A DNA stretch of 64,000 nt from SIRX01 sp965214475 (GTDB lineage Bacteria; Actinomycetota; Rubrobacteria; Rubrobacterales; Rubrobacteraceae): contig OZ243953.1 in the NCBI GenBank assembly GCA_965214475.1, positions 806,001 to 870,000 of the forward strand, read 5' to 3'. Positions within the stretch are counted from its first letter, which is position 1, and each line of letters opens with the position of its first letter. This document shows positions 1 through 8,087 of the stretch, piece by piece. Below the pieces are notes generated by a model that was not told the origin of the DNA, searched no databases, and worked only from the letters and a program-made list of their open reading frames with translations. The translations under genes and the position numbers were made by a program.

Positions 1-341
1 AAATACTCTGCGGGTTTCTCAACGCCCACCAGAGTCTTTTCGTGCGTGATCTCCTGGGGGAACTTTGCGGCGAAGAGAAAGCCTTCCGGCACGACCTCCC
101 GCCACTTCTGTACTGTCGAGCGGCGAGGCGTCCCGTAGAAAGTCGAGTCTATCTCGACGGTCGCGTACCGATTCGCGTACTCGGCGAGCCGGGCGCCGGG
201 CGCGAGACCTTCGGAGTAGACGGTCCCCTCCCAGTCAGCGTAGGACCAGCCGGAGGTGCCGAGATACAAGCCCGGCTCCGGCGGCGAAACACTTCCGGCA
301 TTCTCTGTAAATAGTCTTTCTTGCAAGCCACCCACCACCAT
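1..341 (-). CDS. DUF72 family protein (3' end cut by the window edge)
   Basis: The reverse strand is open from an ATG at 341-339 to the window edge, giving 113 residues without a stop. The N-terminus shows the DUF72 signature: 'LGTSGWSYADWEG' near residues 27-39, then 'EIDSTFYGTPRRSTVQKW' and 'FAAKFPQEITHEK'. These are the conserved first strands of the DUF72 (YecE-like) TIM barrel. The molecular function of the family is unsettled. The gene diverges from the HDAC-like gene that starts at 449, so the roughly 107-bp gap should hold both promoters. The C-terminal half of the protein lies outside the window. Confidence 0.85.
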   Translation of the reverse strand, partial: MVVGGLQERLFTENAGSVSPPEPGLYLGTSGWSYADWEGTVYSEGLAPGARLAEYANRYATVEIDSTFYGTPRRSTVQKWREVVPEGFLFAAKFPQEITHEKTLVGVEKPAEY

Positions 342-448
342 TAGCGAATGTCCGATGCTACCACAAGGCGCGGGTTCGTTTTGCGAAAGATCCCCTTACG
401 CTGGCCGGCCGGATGTACTAAAGTCTCGCCGATGAAGGACCGTAAACC

Positions 449-1372
449 GTGAAAATCTTCTACAGCGATCACTTCGTGCTCCCGCTGCCCGAGGGACACC
501 GCTTCCCGATGGTCAAGTACTCGATGCTGCACGAGAGAATCTCCGAGATGGGGAATAGCTTCGCCAACGAACTGCTCGCGCCGCGGGCCGTTACAGACGA
601 GGAGATACTTCGCGCCCACACCCCGGCCTATCTGGACCGGGTAGTAGACGGGACCATCTCGGCGAAGGAAATGCGCCGCATCGGTTTCCCGTGGACGGAG
701 CTTATGGTCGAGCGCTCCCGCCGGGCCTCGGGCGGCACCCTCGACGCTTGCCGGGCCGCCCTCGAAGACGGACTTGCCGCGAACCTTGCCGGGGGGACAC
801 ACCACGCTTTCGCTCATCGCGGTGAGGGCTACTGCATCTTTAACGACAGCGTAATAGCGGCCCGCGCGTTACAGGCCGAAGGACTGGTGCAGAATGTCGT
901 TGTCATCGACACCGACGTTCATCAGGGTAACGGCACCGCAGCTATCCTCGAAGACGACGACTCTATCTTCACGTTCTCGATCCACGGCGAGAAGAACTTC
1001 CCATTTCACAAGGAACGCAGCGACCTGGACCTACCGCTGCCGGACGGCGCGAACGACGGAGAGTTTCTTGACGCACTGCAAAAGGGTCTGGAAAAGTCCC
1101 TCGACACCGCAGAAGCGAACATGGCGATCTACCTGGCTGGTGCGGACCCGTTCGTGGGGGACAAACTCGGACGGCTATCGGTGAGCAAGGAAGGTCTCGC
1201 CGAGCGGGACCGAATGGTGCTAGAAACCTGCCGGGGGGGCGGCCTCCCGGTGGTCGCCACGATGGCCGGAGGTTACGCGAAAGAAGTAGAAGACACAGTA
1301 GACATCCACCTCCAGACGGTACGCTGTGCTTCGGAACTGCAAGCACGCGAGAGAGGCTTCACCTATGGATAA
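449..1372 (+). CDS. Histone deacetylase/acetoin utilization family amidohydrolase
   Basis: A 307-residue protein starting at GTG 449. It carries the zinc-deacetylase fold motifs in order: 'GGTHHAF' at 115-121 (tandem active-site histidines), 'IDTDVHQGNGT' at about 153-163 (zinc-binding Asp and His), 'AGADPFVGD' near 230 (third zinc ligand) and a late 'MAGGY'. The length suits the compact bacterial HDAC-like proteins, which remove acyl groups from lysine, polyamine or small-molecule amides; the substrate cannot be told here. Its stop overlaps the start of the following SDR gene by 8 bp (ATGGATAA), and four genes run to 3584 with almost no gaps, so an operon is likely. Confidence 0.9.
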   Translation: MKIFYSDHFVLPLPEGHRFPMVKYSMLHERISEMGNSFANELLAPRAVTDEEILRAHTPAYLDRVVDGTISAKEMRRIGFPWTELMVERSRRASGGTLDACRAALEDGLAANLAGGTHHAFAHRGEGYCIFNDSVIAARALQAEGLVQNVVVIDTDVHQGNGTAAILEDDDSIFTFSIHGEKNFPFHKERSDLDLPLPDGANDGEFLDALQKGLEKSLDTAEANMAIYLAGADPFVGDKLGRLSVSKEGLAERDRMVLETCRGGGLPVVATMAGGYAKEVEDTVDIHLQTVRCASELQARERGFTYG

Positions 1373-2132
1373 CGGAAACTCACAGCCCGTATACGTCGTA
1401 CTGGGAGCGACCGGCGGCATCGGCTCCGACCTCTGCAAGAGGCTCTCCGACAAAGGAGCCCGGGTCATCGCCGGAGCCCGGGACCAGAACAAGTTGGACC
1501 GGCTCGCAGACGAAACCGGCGCCCACCCGGTCTCTCTGGATGCTACAAAGACAAAAGAGGTGAGCGGGCTCTTCGAGCAGGCCGTCGAAGAATACGGACG
1601 GGTGGACGGGGCGGCCAACTGCGTCGGCTCTTTCATGCTCAAGCCCGCGCACCGGACCACGGACGAAGAGCTCGCCGAGACACTCGCTCTGAACTTGAAC
1701 ACAGCGTTTGGGACTATAAAAGCCGCTGCGGAGCACATGCCGGAAGGTGGTTCCGTCGTACTGCTCTCCTCGGTCGCGGCCCGGGTCGGGCTCGCAAACC
1801 ATGAGGCTGTTGCCGCCGCCAAAGCCGCTGTGACGGGACTTGGGCTTTCCGCCGCGGCGACTTACCTACCCCGCGGGCTGCGCGTCAATATGGTCGCCCC
1901 CGGACTCGTTCAGACGCCAATGACCGAGAAGATCACCGCGAGCGACGCCTCCCGGCAGGCATCTGAGGACCTGCACCCGATGGGCCGGCTCGGCGAACCG
2001 GGTGACATCTCGTCCATGATCGAATGGCTCCTGGACCCTGCCAACAACTGGATCACCGGCCAGGTCTTCAGCGTCGACGGCGGCCTCTCTTCACTCCACC
2101 CCATGCCCCGCCGCCAGAAAAGCGGCGGGTAA
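1365..2132 (+). CDS. SDR family oxidoreductase
   Basis: A 255-residue short-chain dehydrogenase/reductase. The ATG at 1365 overlaps the upstream stop, which favours it over the in-frame start at 1326. The Rossmann nucleotide motif reads 'GATGGIGSDLCKRL' near residues 13-26, and a C-terminal 'VFSVDGG' is typical of the family. The usual Tyr-x-x-x-Lys active site is replaced: the matching stretch reads 'NHEAVAAAKAAV', so the catalytic tyrosine appears to be missing. That suggests an atypical SDR with altered or lost dehydrogenase activity. It sits between the HDAC-like gene and a flavin amine oxidase-like gene in the same operon. Confidence 0.85.
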   Translation: MDNGNSQPVYVVLGATGGIGSDLCKRLSDKGARVIAGARDQNKLDRLADETGAHPVSLDATKTKEVSGLFEQAVEEYGRVDGAANCVGSFMLKPAHRTTDEELAETLALNLNTAFGTIKAAAEHMPEGGSVVLLSSVAARVGLANHEAVAAAKAAVTGLGLSAAATYLPRGLRVNMVAPGLVQTPMTEKITASDASRQASEDLHPMGRLGEPGDISSMIEWLLDPANNWITGQVFSVDGGLSSLHPMPRRQKSGG

Positions 2133-2134
2133 AG

Positions 2135-3142
2135 GTGCCAGACAATCCCAGTCCGACCTCTTGCGTGATCGTCGGGGCCGGCATCTCGGGCCTGCTGGCC
2201 GCCCACGAACTGCAAGAGGCCGGTTGGCAAGTAACGGTGCTCGACAAAGGCCGCAGCGTCGGGGGGCGTATGTCGACCCGTCGCCTGGCCGACGGCAATT
2301 TCGACCACGGCGCACAGTTTTTCACCGTCCGGGGCGAGCGCTTCGAGAAGCTGGTAAACGGCTGGATGGACACCGGCGTGGCAGAAATTTGGGCCCGCGG
2401 CTTCGCCGATACGGAAGGCGAACCGGCCGAAGACGGACACCCACGCTACAGGGGCTCGGAAGGAATGACCTCCATACCAAAGCACCTGGCGCATGGCCTG
2501 GAAGTAAAAAGTGGTGAGCGGGCGACAAAGGTCGACCAGGAAGAAGTCGGCTGGAAGGTAGTGTGCGAGTCCGGCCTGGAAGTATCCGGTGCGGCGCTCC
2601 TGCTCACATCGCCAGCCCCGCAGTCGCTCGTGCTGGCCGAGTCTAGTGGCTACGAGTTAACGGAGGACGCCCGGAAGCAGCTTGGAGAGATCTCCTACGA
2701 TCCCTGCGTCGCCCTCATGGCTCTCCTGGAAGGGCCGACCGGTGTTCCCGAACCCGGTGGAATGCAGATAAAAGGTGAGCCTCTGGACTGGATCGGGGAC
2801 AATCACCGCAAAGGTATCTCGGAGGTTCCCGGTATCACCATCCACGCCGGGCCACAATGGAGCCGGGATCATTTCGAAGTCCCAGATACCGAGGTCGTCG
2901 ATTCACTACTCGCACTCGCCGCGGATCATCTCGGTTCGAACATAACCCCGAGGGTAATTGAGACCTCAATCGCCCGCTGGCGCTACAGTTGGGTTACGAA
3001 CTCCCACCCGGAGCCCTGCTTGGTCGCTTCGCAAGAACCAGCCTTGCTCTTCGCTGGAGACGGCTTCGGTCAGCCGAAGGTTGAGGGGGCCGCACTCTCC
3101 GGGCTCGCCGCGGCAGACTATCTCCTGGGGCGCGAGGTGTAA
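2135..3142 (+). CDS. Renalase-like NAD(P)/FAD-dependent amine oxidoreductase
   Basis: Translated from GTG 2135, just after the SDR stop, to give 335 residues. The N-terminus has the FAD dinucleotide-binding motif 'VIVGAGISGLLAAHEL', then 'VLDKGRSVGGRMSTRR' and 'FDHGAQFFTVR', which are characteristic of the renalase-like branch of the flavin amine oxidases. The C-terminus 'LLFAGDGFGQPKVEGAALSG' is the second FAD-contact motif. The likely activity is oxidation of a small amine or of an aberrant reduced nicotinamide isomer; this comes from family knowledge and is not shown by the sequence. An in-frame ATG at 2024 would lie inside the SDR gene and is disfavoured. Confidence 0.88.
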   Translation: MPDNPSPTSCVIVGAGISGLLAAHELQEAGWQVTVLDKGRSVGGRMSTRRLADGNFDHGAQFFTVRGERFEKLVNGWMDTGVAEIWARGFADTEGEPAEDGHPRYRGSEGMTSIPKHLAHGLEVKSGERATKVDQEEVGWKVVCESGLEVSGAALLLTSPAPQSLVLAESSGYELTEDARKQLGEISYDPCVALMALLEGPTGVPEPGGMQIKGEPLDWIGDNHRKGISEVPGITIHAGPQWSRDHFEVPDTEVVDSLLALAADHLGSNITPRVIETSIARWRYSWVTNSHPEPCLVASQEPALLFAGDGFGQPKVEGAALSGLAAADYLLGREV

Positions 3143-3149
3143 GCCGCCG

Positions 3150-3584
3150 GTGAATTTCCTGCTTCTATCCCACGTCGCCGCGACGCTGTTTATGGTTGGC
3201 CTGATCTGGTTCGTGCAGATAGTTCACTACCCACTTTTCAGCCGCGTCGGCGCCGATAACTTCCGGGCCTACGCCGAATCCCATTCCCGCCTAACCACCT
3301 GGATCGTCGGTCCCCCGATGCTCCTCGAAGCGTTCACCGCCGCCCTTTTGCTCGTTGTCCGACCCGAAAGCGTACCGGCCGCTCTCGCCTGGATAGGGGC
3401 CGTACTGCTCGCGGTAGTCTGGCTCTCGACCGCGCTCTTGCAGGTTCCGCGTCACACTGCGCTCGGCTTCGGGTTCGACGCTGAAGCCCACAGGTTTCTC
3501 GTGCTCTCCAACTGGACGCGAACGGTAGCCTGGAGCTTGCGGGGTCTGATCGTGCTCTGGATGACGGCCCGCACGATGTCTTAA
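3150..3584 (+). CDS. Small integral membrane protein
   Basis: Translated from GTG 3150, 8 bp after the preceding stop; 144 residues. It has about four hydrophobic segments, at residues 4-26, 48-68, 74-92 and near the C-terminus. The first contains 'WFVQIVHYPLF', a short motif repeated in uncharacterised bacterial membrane proteins. No catalytic signature is visible. It is the last gene of the operon starting at 449. The longer frame starting at 2958 overlaps the flavoprotein gene and has a non-hydrophobic, arginine-rich extension, so it is rejected. Confidence 0.7.
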   Translation: MNFLLLSHVAATLFMVGLIWFVQIVHYPLFSRVGADNFRAYAESHSRLTTWIVGPPMLLEAFTAALLLVVRPESVPAALAWIGAVLLAVVWLSTALLQVPRHTALGFGFDAEAHRFLVLSNWTRTVAWSLRGLIVLWMTARTMS

Positions 3585-3684
3585 CCCGCGTTTCGCGCAG
3601 TAAATGGCAAGATACATGTGGCATCTCTTCACCAGAGATGGTACATATAGACTTATAAACTCCAATGGGTGAAGGAGCAAGTTC

Positions 3685-4032
3685 GTGGTAAACAGAAGGG
3701 TAGCCCTAAAACCTCACGTCGCCAGGATCCGGCATTGGGTCGAAGAGGGCCGGGGAGACGAATGGATCGCACAAGAACTCAACACCACCTCATCCAGCGT
3801 ACAGAGCTTCCGGTCACGCAACTCTATCTATCGCCGGGACCCCTTTCGTAAGGGGAATCTCTCTGAACACCCGGTGACCCTGGTCGAGAACCACGAAGGC
3901 CTGGTCTTGAAGACTGAAGCTCGGACCTCGGAGATCTTCGACCGAGAATGGCGTAGTTACGTGGGCCGATCCGCCGAAGACCTGCAAGTGGTTATAACGG
4001 AAGATCGCATCTACCTTGAAAAAGTTCGCTAG
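3685..4032 (+). CDS. Hypothetical protein with N-terminal helix-turn-helix-like segment
   Basis: A 115-residue protein from GTG 3685. Residues 8-50 are basic and helical, with the stretch 'WIAQELNTTSSSVQSFRSRN', which looks like a helix-turn-helix of the type that reads DNA or phage-like targets. The rest is mixed alpha/beta. It abuts the next gene (stop at 4032, GTG start at 4033), so the pair is co-translated. I do not recognise the family; the DNA-binding role is a guess from the HTH-like pattern. Confidence 0.6.
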   Translation: MVNRRVALKPHVARIRHWVEEGRGDEWIAQELNTTSSSVQSFRSRNSIYRRDPFRKGNLSEHPVTLVENHEGLVLKTEARTSEIFDREWRSYVGRSAEDLQVVITEDRIYLEKVR

Positions 4033-4326
4033 GTGCAGGAAGAAATACCGCGGGTAGACCTCGATCTCTCACTCGACGAAGCCCGAACACTACACGCCGA
4101 CCTGGAAAATCTGCTCGAATTAGGCCAGGGTACGCCTGCGCTACAGAGAACCTACCGGCTCCTCGGTTGGCGTACTCTTGCGGCGGAAGGCGGTACGGGG
4201 CTCACCGCCCGCATCTCCGAACTAGCCCGCGAAGCTGAAACCCTCGAAGAGTATGAAGCCGCCCGGGATCAGCTTCTAGGTCCCATCCTCGACGGCTTGG
4301 AACGCGGCGAAAACCGCGATCCGTAA
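4033..4326 (+). CDS. Hypothetical 97-residue protein
   Basis: Starts at GTG 4033 immediately after the preceding stop. The product is acidic and alpha-helical, with 'DLDLSLDEARTLHADLENLLEL' type heptad spacing near residues 8-28 and 'LAREAETLEEYEAARDQLL' later, so a helical bundle or coiled coil is plausible. No enzyme motif is visible. It forms a two-gene unit with the HTH-like protein upstream and might be its partner. I do not recognise the family. Confidence 0.6.
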   Translation: MQEEIPRVDLDLSLDEARTLHADLENLLELGQGTPALQRTYRLLGWRTLAAEGGTGLTARISELAREAETLEEYEAARDQLLGPILDGLERGENRDP

Positions 4327-4388
4327 GAAAGCTAGTCGGCATGTCAGTCGGTCGGCATTCGAAGCGATGATTCGCTGACAAATTCAAA

Positions 4389-4406
4389 CTGTTACCAAAC
4401 TGTTAT
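4389..4406 (+). promoter_or_regulatory. PHO-box-like 7-4-7 direct repeat
   Basis: Two near-identical heptamers, CTGTTAC (4389-4395) and CTGTTAT (4400-4406), are separated by CAAA and lie within a 10-bp direct repeat of 11-bp period (CAAACTGTTA at 4385-4394 and 4396-4405). The 11-bp period is the spacing used by tandem OmpR/PhoB-type response regulators, and the sequence resembles the enterobacterial PHO box. It lies upstream of a possible -10 (TATTAT, 4441-4446). Confidence 0.4.
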
Positions 4407-4440
4407 TCCCTAGTAGCGGTAATGTTATTTGGGACGGTTA

Positions 4441-4523
4441 TATTATCAATCACTGGGCTTCTCCTTCCCCCCTTCAGCCCAGAGATTAACCCGGTTCGCC
4501 AACCGCGCGGACCGGGATTTTTT
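4441..4523 (+). ncRNA. Candidate small RNA or leader: two hairpins ending in a terminator
   Basis: After a possible -10 (TATTAT 4441-4446) come a hairpin with arms CTGGGC (4453-4458) and GCCCAG (4477-4482), then the terminator at 4490-4523. A transcript starting near 4452 would be only about 70 nt, ending 50 bp before the CPBP protease start at 4574. It could be an independent small RNA or an attenuated leader. No known RNA family was recognised. Confidence 0.35.
4490..4523 (+). terminator. Rho-independent terminator
   Basis: Arms CCCGGT (4490-4495) and ACCGGG (4511-4516) form a GC-rich stem, followed by A and six T residues (4518-4523). This is a canonical intrinsic terminator on the + strand, downstream of the 3685-4326 gene pair and upstream of the gene at 4574. 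Confidence 0.75.
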
Positions 4524-4573
4524 GTGTGCTAACCTCTGAACGGTTGTTTGCCAGGTTTTAGAAAGAGGTTTTC

Positions 4574-5578
4574 GTGACAGGTATTGTGGTTCTCTACGCT
4601 GCGGCCACGATTATAATTGGAGGACTGTCGCTCCTCGCCCAGCGGGCCCGCAAAAACCGCGGCGCGGACGTCACATTGTTCGTAATCCTGCTGGCGTCTT
4701 CGTTCCTGGTGGCGGCCGTGGGGGTGTTTACGGCTATCGGGCTTCTGCTTCGGGCCGCCGGGGGAGATGGCTCAGAGCAGATAACGCTGGCGGCATCTGG
4801 CATCGCGGCACTGGTGGTAGGAATTGCAACCCTGGGCCTCTGTATTCCGACGCTTCGCAGGATTCTGGGATGGAACCTGGCTAACGCTTGGTGGGCGGAT
4901 CCCCCGGTTTTTCTGGCGCTGTGGCTCTTCGCGATACTCCTGGCGAACAACGTGGTGAGCCTTCTGATCTTCACCCAGGTTCCAAATGTAGCCGAGCTTT
5001 TTCCGACCGGACGGTTATCGCCAGGCACGATCTTCATCAGCCAGGTTCCTTTTCTAATCGTCGCCGTGCTCGGTGTCGGCTTGGGAGTCCGGCGCAACCT
5101 TCGTCAAACGCTCTCCCGTCTGGGATACGGGCCGATCACAGTTCGGCAACTCGGTATAGTCGCCGTCTTTGTTCTCGGGGCGCTCGCCCTCTCTTTTCTC
5201 TCCGACGCGCTCTTCGCCTACCTCCAACCGGACCTCTACCGAACAGTCGGAAATCTTTCGAGTTCCCTCTTCAATACGCAGGGCCTGAGTCCTGTCTCTG
5301 CGGTGTTATTCGCGCTGCTGCTCGGTGTCGGAGCCGGGCTTGGCGAGGAGACACTCTTCCGGGGTGCGATTCAGCCGGTATTGGGAATCCTCCCGGCGTC
5401 GCTGCTCTTCGCCTCCATGCACATCCAATATGGCCCGTCCGTTCTACTAGGCTACATATTCCTGCTCGCCATCGGGCTCGGGCTCCTGCGGCGTTACATA
5501 AACACGACCGCAAGCTTTATAGCGCACGCCGCTTTCAACGCATTAGGAGTGATGCTCGCATACTCCTTCGGGATGTAA
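4574..5578 (+). CDS. CPBP family intramembrane glutamic endopeptidase
   Basis: A 334-residue polytopic membrane protein from GTG 4574, with about eight to nine hydrophobic segments. The C-terminal third has the three CPBP (Abi/CAAX protease-like) motifs: 'GEETLFRGAIQPVLG' near residues 257-271 (catalytic glutamates and the Arg), 'FASMHIQYG' (motif 2 His) and 'FIAHAAFNALG' (motif 3 His, Asn). Such proteins cleave membrane substrates or act in processing and immunity. The N-terminal hydrophobic half is longer than in minimal CPBP enzymes. A second, shorter CPBP protein lies at 18267-18896. Confidence 0.88.
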   Translation: MTGIVVLYAAATIIIGGLSLLAQRARKNRGADVTLFVILLASSFLVAAVGVFTAIGLLLRAAGGDGSEQITLAASGIAALVVGIATLGLCIPTLRRILGWNLANAWWADPPVFLALWLFAILLANNVVSLLIFTQVPNVAELFPTGRLSPGTIFISQVPFLIVAVLGVGLGVRRNLRQTLSRLGYGPITVRQLGIVAVFVLGALALSFLSDALFAYLQPDLYRTVGNLSSSLFNTQGLSPVSAVLFALLLGVGAGLGEETLFRGAIQPVLGILPASLLFASMHIQYGPSVLLGYIFLLAIGLGLLRRYINTTASFIAHAAFNALGVMLAYSFGM

Positions 5579-5648
5579 ACGTTTCAACTTCGGTTGCTGG
5601 CAGGCTGAAATACCAACGTACGAAGGGACTGAGGTTCTGAGCGGCTCT

Positions 5649-5951
5649 TTACGCAGCTAGCGAGTCGGCGCTGACCGGCACGACCGTCGCAGGCTCCAAA
5701 GCGGTGGCGATGAGTACGAGGAGGTCACTGATCTCCATATCCAGTCCCCCGGCGATGCTTTCGAGGACCTTCGACGAGGGATCCTTCTCCCCGCGTTCGA
5801 TCTCCGCAAGGTAAGAAACGGAGACGTGGGCCCCTTCCGACACCTCTCTCAAAGTGAGGTTGCGACCATTCCGCTCGGCGCGCAGGGTCTCCCCGATCGC
5901 AGTGAGCAGGTCTCCCCGTTGGCTCTTCGGTTGGATGTCCAGAGACTCCAT
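5649..5951 (-). CDS. XRE-family transcriptional regulator, ClgR-like
   Basis: A 100-residue protein whose residues 16-75 form a lambda-repressor-type HTH: 'TLREVSEGAHVSVSYLAEIE' followed by 'RGEKDPSSKVLESIAGGL'. The 'SVSYLAEIERGEKDPSSKVL' arrangement is that of ClgR, the actinobacterial activator of clp protease genes, but no clp gene is in this window. The C-terminal tail is hydrophobic and rich in Ala and Val, as in ClgR where it can be a degron; that role is inferred. It lies 16 bp downstream of the endonuclease IV gene on the same strand. Confidence 0.8.
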   Translation of the reverse strand: MESLDIQPKSQRGDLLTAIGETLRAERNGRNLTLREVSEGAHVSVSYLAEIERGEKDPSSKVLESIAGGLDMEISDLLVLIATALEPATVVPVSADSLAA

Positions 5952-5967
5952 AAGCTAGATTCTATAT

Positions 5968-6825
5968 TCATTTCGACGAGTTTGACAACCCTCCGGCCAA
6001 CTCTTTGACCAATTTAACCTGCTCCGCGTCCACTTCAGGAGTGTCGTAGGGCGTTTCCATAACCACGGGGATGCCCGGCAAAGCAGCAAAAAACTCCCTC
6101 CAACTCTCCGTCGGAACCTGCCCCTCCCCAATGCGACGGTGACCGTCCCGGTGGCTTCCGAGCTCGTTTTTGGCGTCGTTGAGGTGGAACAGCGCGATCC
6201 TCCCGTTCAGGTTTTGCCGCAGATCTTCCGCTACCCGACGAGCGCCCTTGGGAGTCGAGAGATCATAGCCCGCCACGAAAGCATGGGCGGTATCTACGCA
6301 TACCCTTACCCCCGCCCGCTTCGCTGCATCGGCCAGCGTCTCGAAGGTGGAGCAAAGCTGGTTCCCGGCCCCTACGGAATTCTCGATCACCGGCTCCGCC
6401 GCACCTCCGCCATCCACCAGTTCTTTTACTCGCAGCAAACTCTCGACCAACCGCTGCATACCAGCTTCCTCACCATCTCCCCCGTGGCTGCCGGAATGGA
6501 CTACGACGAGGTCCGCACCAAGATCCCCGGAGGCGATAAGTTCTTTCGCAAGCGTCTGAACGGACCGCTCGCGCTGATCTTCTTTAGAAGAGGCCAGGTT
6601 TATAAGGTATTTCGCGTGAACTACTACCGGAGAGATGCCAATCTTGCAAACTCCATCGGTAAACATCGCCCCGTCTGGGCGCGGCACCGGGTCCGCCCAC
6701 CCCTGTGGGTTGGAGACGAAGATCTGGACCGTCTCGCACCCTTGTTCCTCGGCCTTCTGCAAGGTTTTTTTCAATCCGCCCGAAGTCGGCAAGTGTCGGC
6801 CTATGTTGTTTGTTCTTTTAGACAT
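5968..6825 (-). CDS. nfo: Deoxyribonuclease IV (AP endonuclease, Nfo type)
   Basis: A 285-residue TIM-barrel AP endonuclease that cuts 5' of abasic sites in base excision repair. It keeps the metal-site motifs of the family: 'VVVHSGSHGG' (His), 'VIENSVGAGNQ' (Glu), 'CVDTAHAFVAGYDL' (Asp and His) and 'FHLNDAKNELGSHRDGHRRIGEG' split over the last metal ligands. The start at 6825 leaves a normal N-terminus reading 'NNIGRHLPTSGGLKKTLQKA'. It diverges from the gene at 6905, so the 79-bp gap holds two promoters. Confidence 0.93.
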   Translation of the reverse strand: MSKRTNNIGRHLPTSGGLKKTLQKAEEQGCETVQIFVSNPQGWADPVPRPDGAMFTDGVCKIGISPVVVHAKYLINLASSKEDQRERSVQTLAKELIASGDLGADLVVVHSGSHGGDGEEAGMQRLVESLLRVKELVDGGGAAEPVIENSVGAGNQLCSTFETLADAAKRAGVRVCVDTAHAFVAGYDLSTPKGARRVAEDLRQNLNGRIALFHLNDAKNELGSHRDGHRRIGEGQVPTESWREFFAALPGIPVVMETPYDTPEVDAEQVKLVKELAGGLSNSSK

Positions 6826-6904
6826 GCCAGAGATTCTAGCCGCTACCGGACTCCTCCGTTGTGATAGATATAATCTCCGAAAAGCTAAGAAGGGAGTTCA
6901 CCGC

Positions 6905-7360
6905 ATGGCGGTAGAAGGCAAGGTAGCGAAAATACTGGGCAATAACGAGATCGTCGTAAACCGGGGACGCGCCCAAGGCGTGCGACCGGGAATGCTATTC
7001 GAGATATTCACCCTCGAAGGCGAGGAAGTCTGGGACCCGGATACCGGAGAAACCCTGGGCACCGTCGAGGACGTAAAAGCCCGCGCGGAAGTCACGGAAG
7101 TCAAGGACCGGCTCGCCATTGCCCGATTGCAAGGTTCGGAGTCGCCATTTGGAGCCATGAACATGGGCGACATGCAGGAGAACCTGCAGCGCATGTTCGG
7201 CCAGATGTTCGGTGATGACGTGAAGATACAGGGTTTTGGCGTGAACCCCGGCCAGGATGACCCGGATGACCTGGAGTCTATGGTCGGCGGCCCACTACAA
7301 GACCTTTCGCAAGTGCAGGTCGGCGACGCCATCCGTGAGATCAACGCCAAGCGCCGCTAA
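6905..7360 (+). CDS. Hypothetical protein, FlgT-C-like beta domain
   Basis: A 151-residue protein from ATG 6905, preceded by GGGAG. Residues 1-75 read 'KVAKILGNNEIVVNRGRAQG' and 'GMLFEIFTLEGEEVWDPDTG', a beta-rich pattern seen in the small OB-like domain of FlgT C-termini and in similar proteins of unknown role. The middle is Met-rich and flexible ('FGAMNMGDMQENLQRMFGQM'). There is no signal peptide. The rhomboid gene follows 8 bp downstream, so they are probably co-transcribed. Longer in-frame starts (from 6635) run into the divergent nfo gene and are rejected. Confidence 0.7.
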   Translation: MAVEGKVAKILGNNEIVVNRGRAQGVRPGMLFEIFTLEGEEVWDPDTGETLGTVEDVKARAEVTEVKDRLAIARLQGSESPFGAMNMGDMQENLQRMFGQMFGDDVKIQGFGVNPGQDDPDDLESMVGGPLQDLSQVQVGDAIREINAKRR

Positions 7361-7368
7361 CCCGCCAC

Positions 7369-8058
7369 TTGCAAACCTTCGCACGTCTCCCGGTAACGGC
7401 CAGCCTCATCACGGCCAACGTTTTGGTGTACCTGGCAGTGTCAGCCCTCGCTGCCTCCGCCGGCGTCCCGTGGAATATCGCGCTCGTGAATCAAATCCCC
7501 GAGGTGCTCGGCAGGGGTGCGCTCGTGCCGGCGGCCGTGGCGCAGGGAGATGTGTGGCGGCTTTTGACGAGCATCTTCTTGCACTCCGGCCTGCTCCACC
7601 TGGCCTTCAACATGGTGGCCCTGTACTTTCTGGGCACCTTCGCCGAGTCAGCCTTCGGACGCTGGCGCTTCTTTGCGCTCTACGCGCTCTCCGGGCTCTC
7701 CGGTGGCCTCGCATACCTATATTTCGGAGTCTTTGACCGACCCGCCGTAGGAGCTTCCGGGGCCATCTTCGGCCTTCTGGGAAGCATCTTGGGGTATGCG
7801 CTGCGGCGGGGAACTTTCTCCTGGCAGAACCCCCTGATCCGTCAACTCCTCATCCTGCTGGCCCTGAACGTCTACCTGGGACTCTCGATAGGAAATATCA
7901 GCAACACTGCACACATGGGTGGGCTGGCCGGCGGCTTCATCTTCGGCTGGCTCATGGCCCCGACGGTCTACTCGCAAAAGAAGTTGCGCTCGCTCACGCC
8001 GGTTTTTATCGTGCTCGGGGTGGAGTTGGTTATACTCGGACTCTGGTTTTTCCTGTAA
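7369..8058 (+). CDS. Rhomboid family intramembrane serine protease
   Basis: A 229-residue membrane protein from TTG 7369. It shows the rhomboid order of motifs: 'HSGLLHLAFNMVALYFLG' near residues 72-89, 'GASGAIFGLLG' with the catalytic Ser around residue 130, and 'HMGGLAGGFIFGW' with the catalytic His near 182. Six hydrophobic segments fit the core fold, which cleaves substrates within the membrane. The start depends on a TTG because no ATG precedes the first membrane segment closely. It ends 29 bp from the convergent znuB gene, with no obvious terminator between. Confidence 0.92.
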   Translation: MQTFARLPVTASLITANVLVYLAVSALAASAGVPWNIALVNQIPEVLGRGALVPAAVAQGDVWRLLTSIFLHSGLLHLAFNMVALYFLGTFAESAFGRWRFFALYALSGLSGGLAYLYFGVFDRPAVGASGAIFGLLGSILGYALRRGTFSWQNPLIRQLLILLALNVYLGLSIGNISNTAHMGGLAGGFIFGWLMAPTVYSQKKLRSLTPVFIVLGVELVILGLWFFL

Positions 8059-8087
8059 CAATGTAAGGATCGCCGGACCTTTGCTTC

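Noticed and set aside
341..817. Long reverse-strand frame opposite the HDAC-like gene.
   Set aside because: It is antisense to a gene with clear family motifs and shows no protein features of its own.
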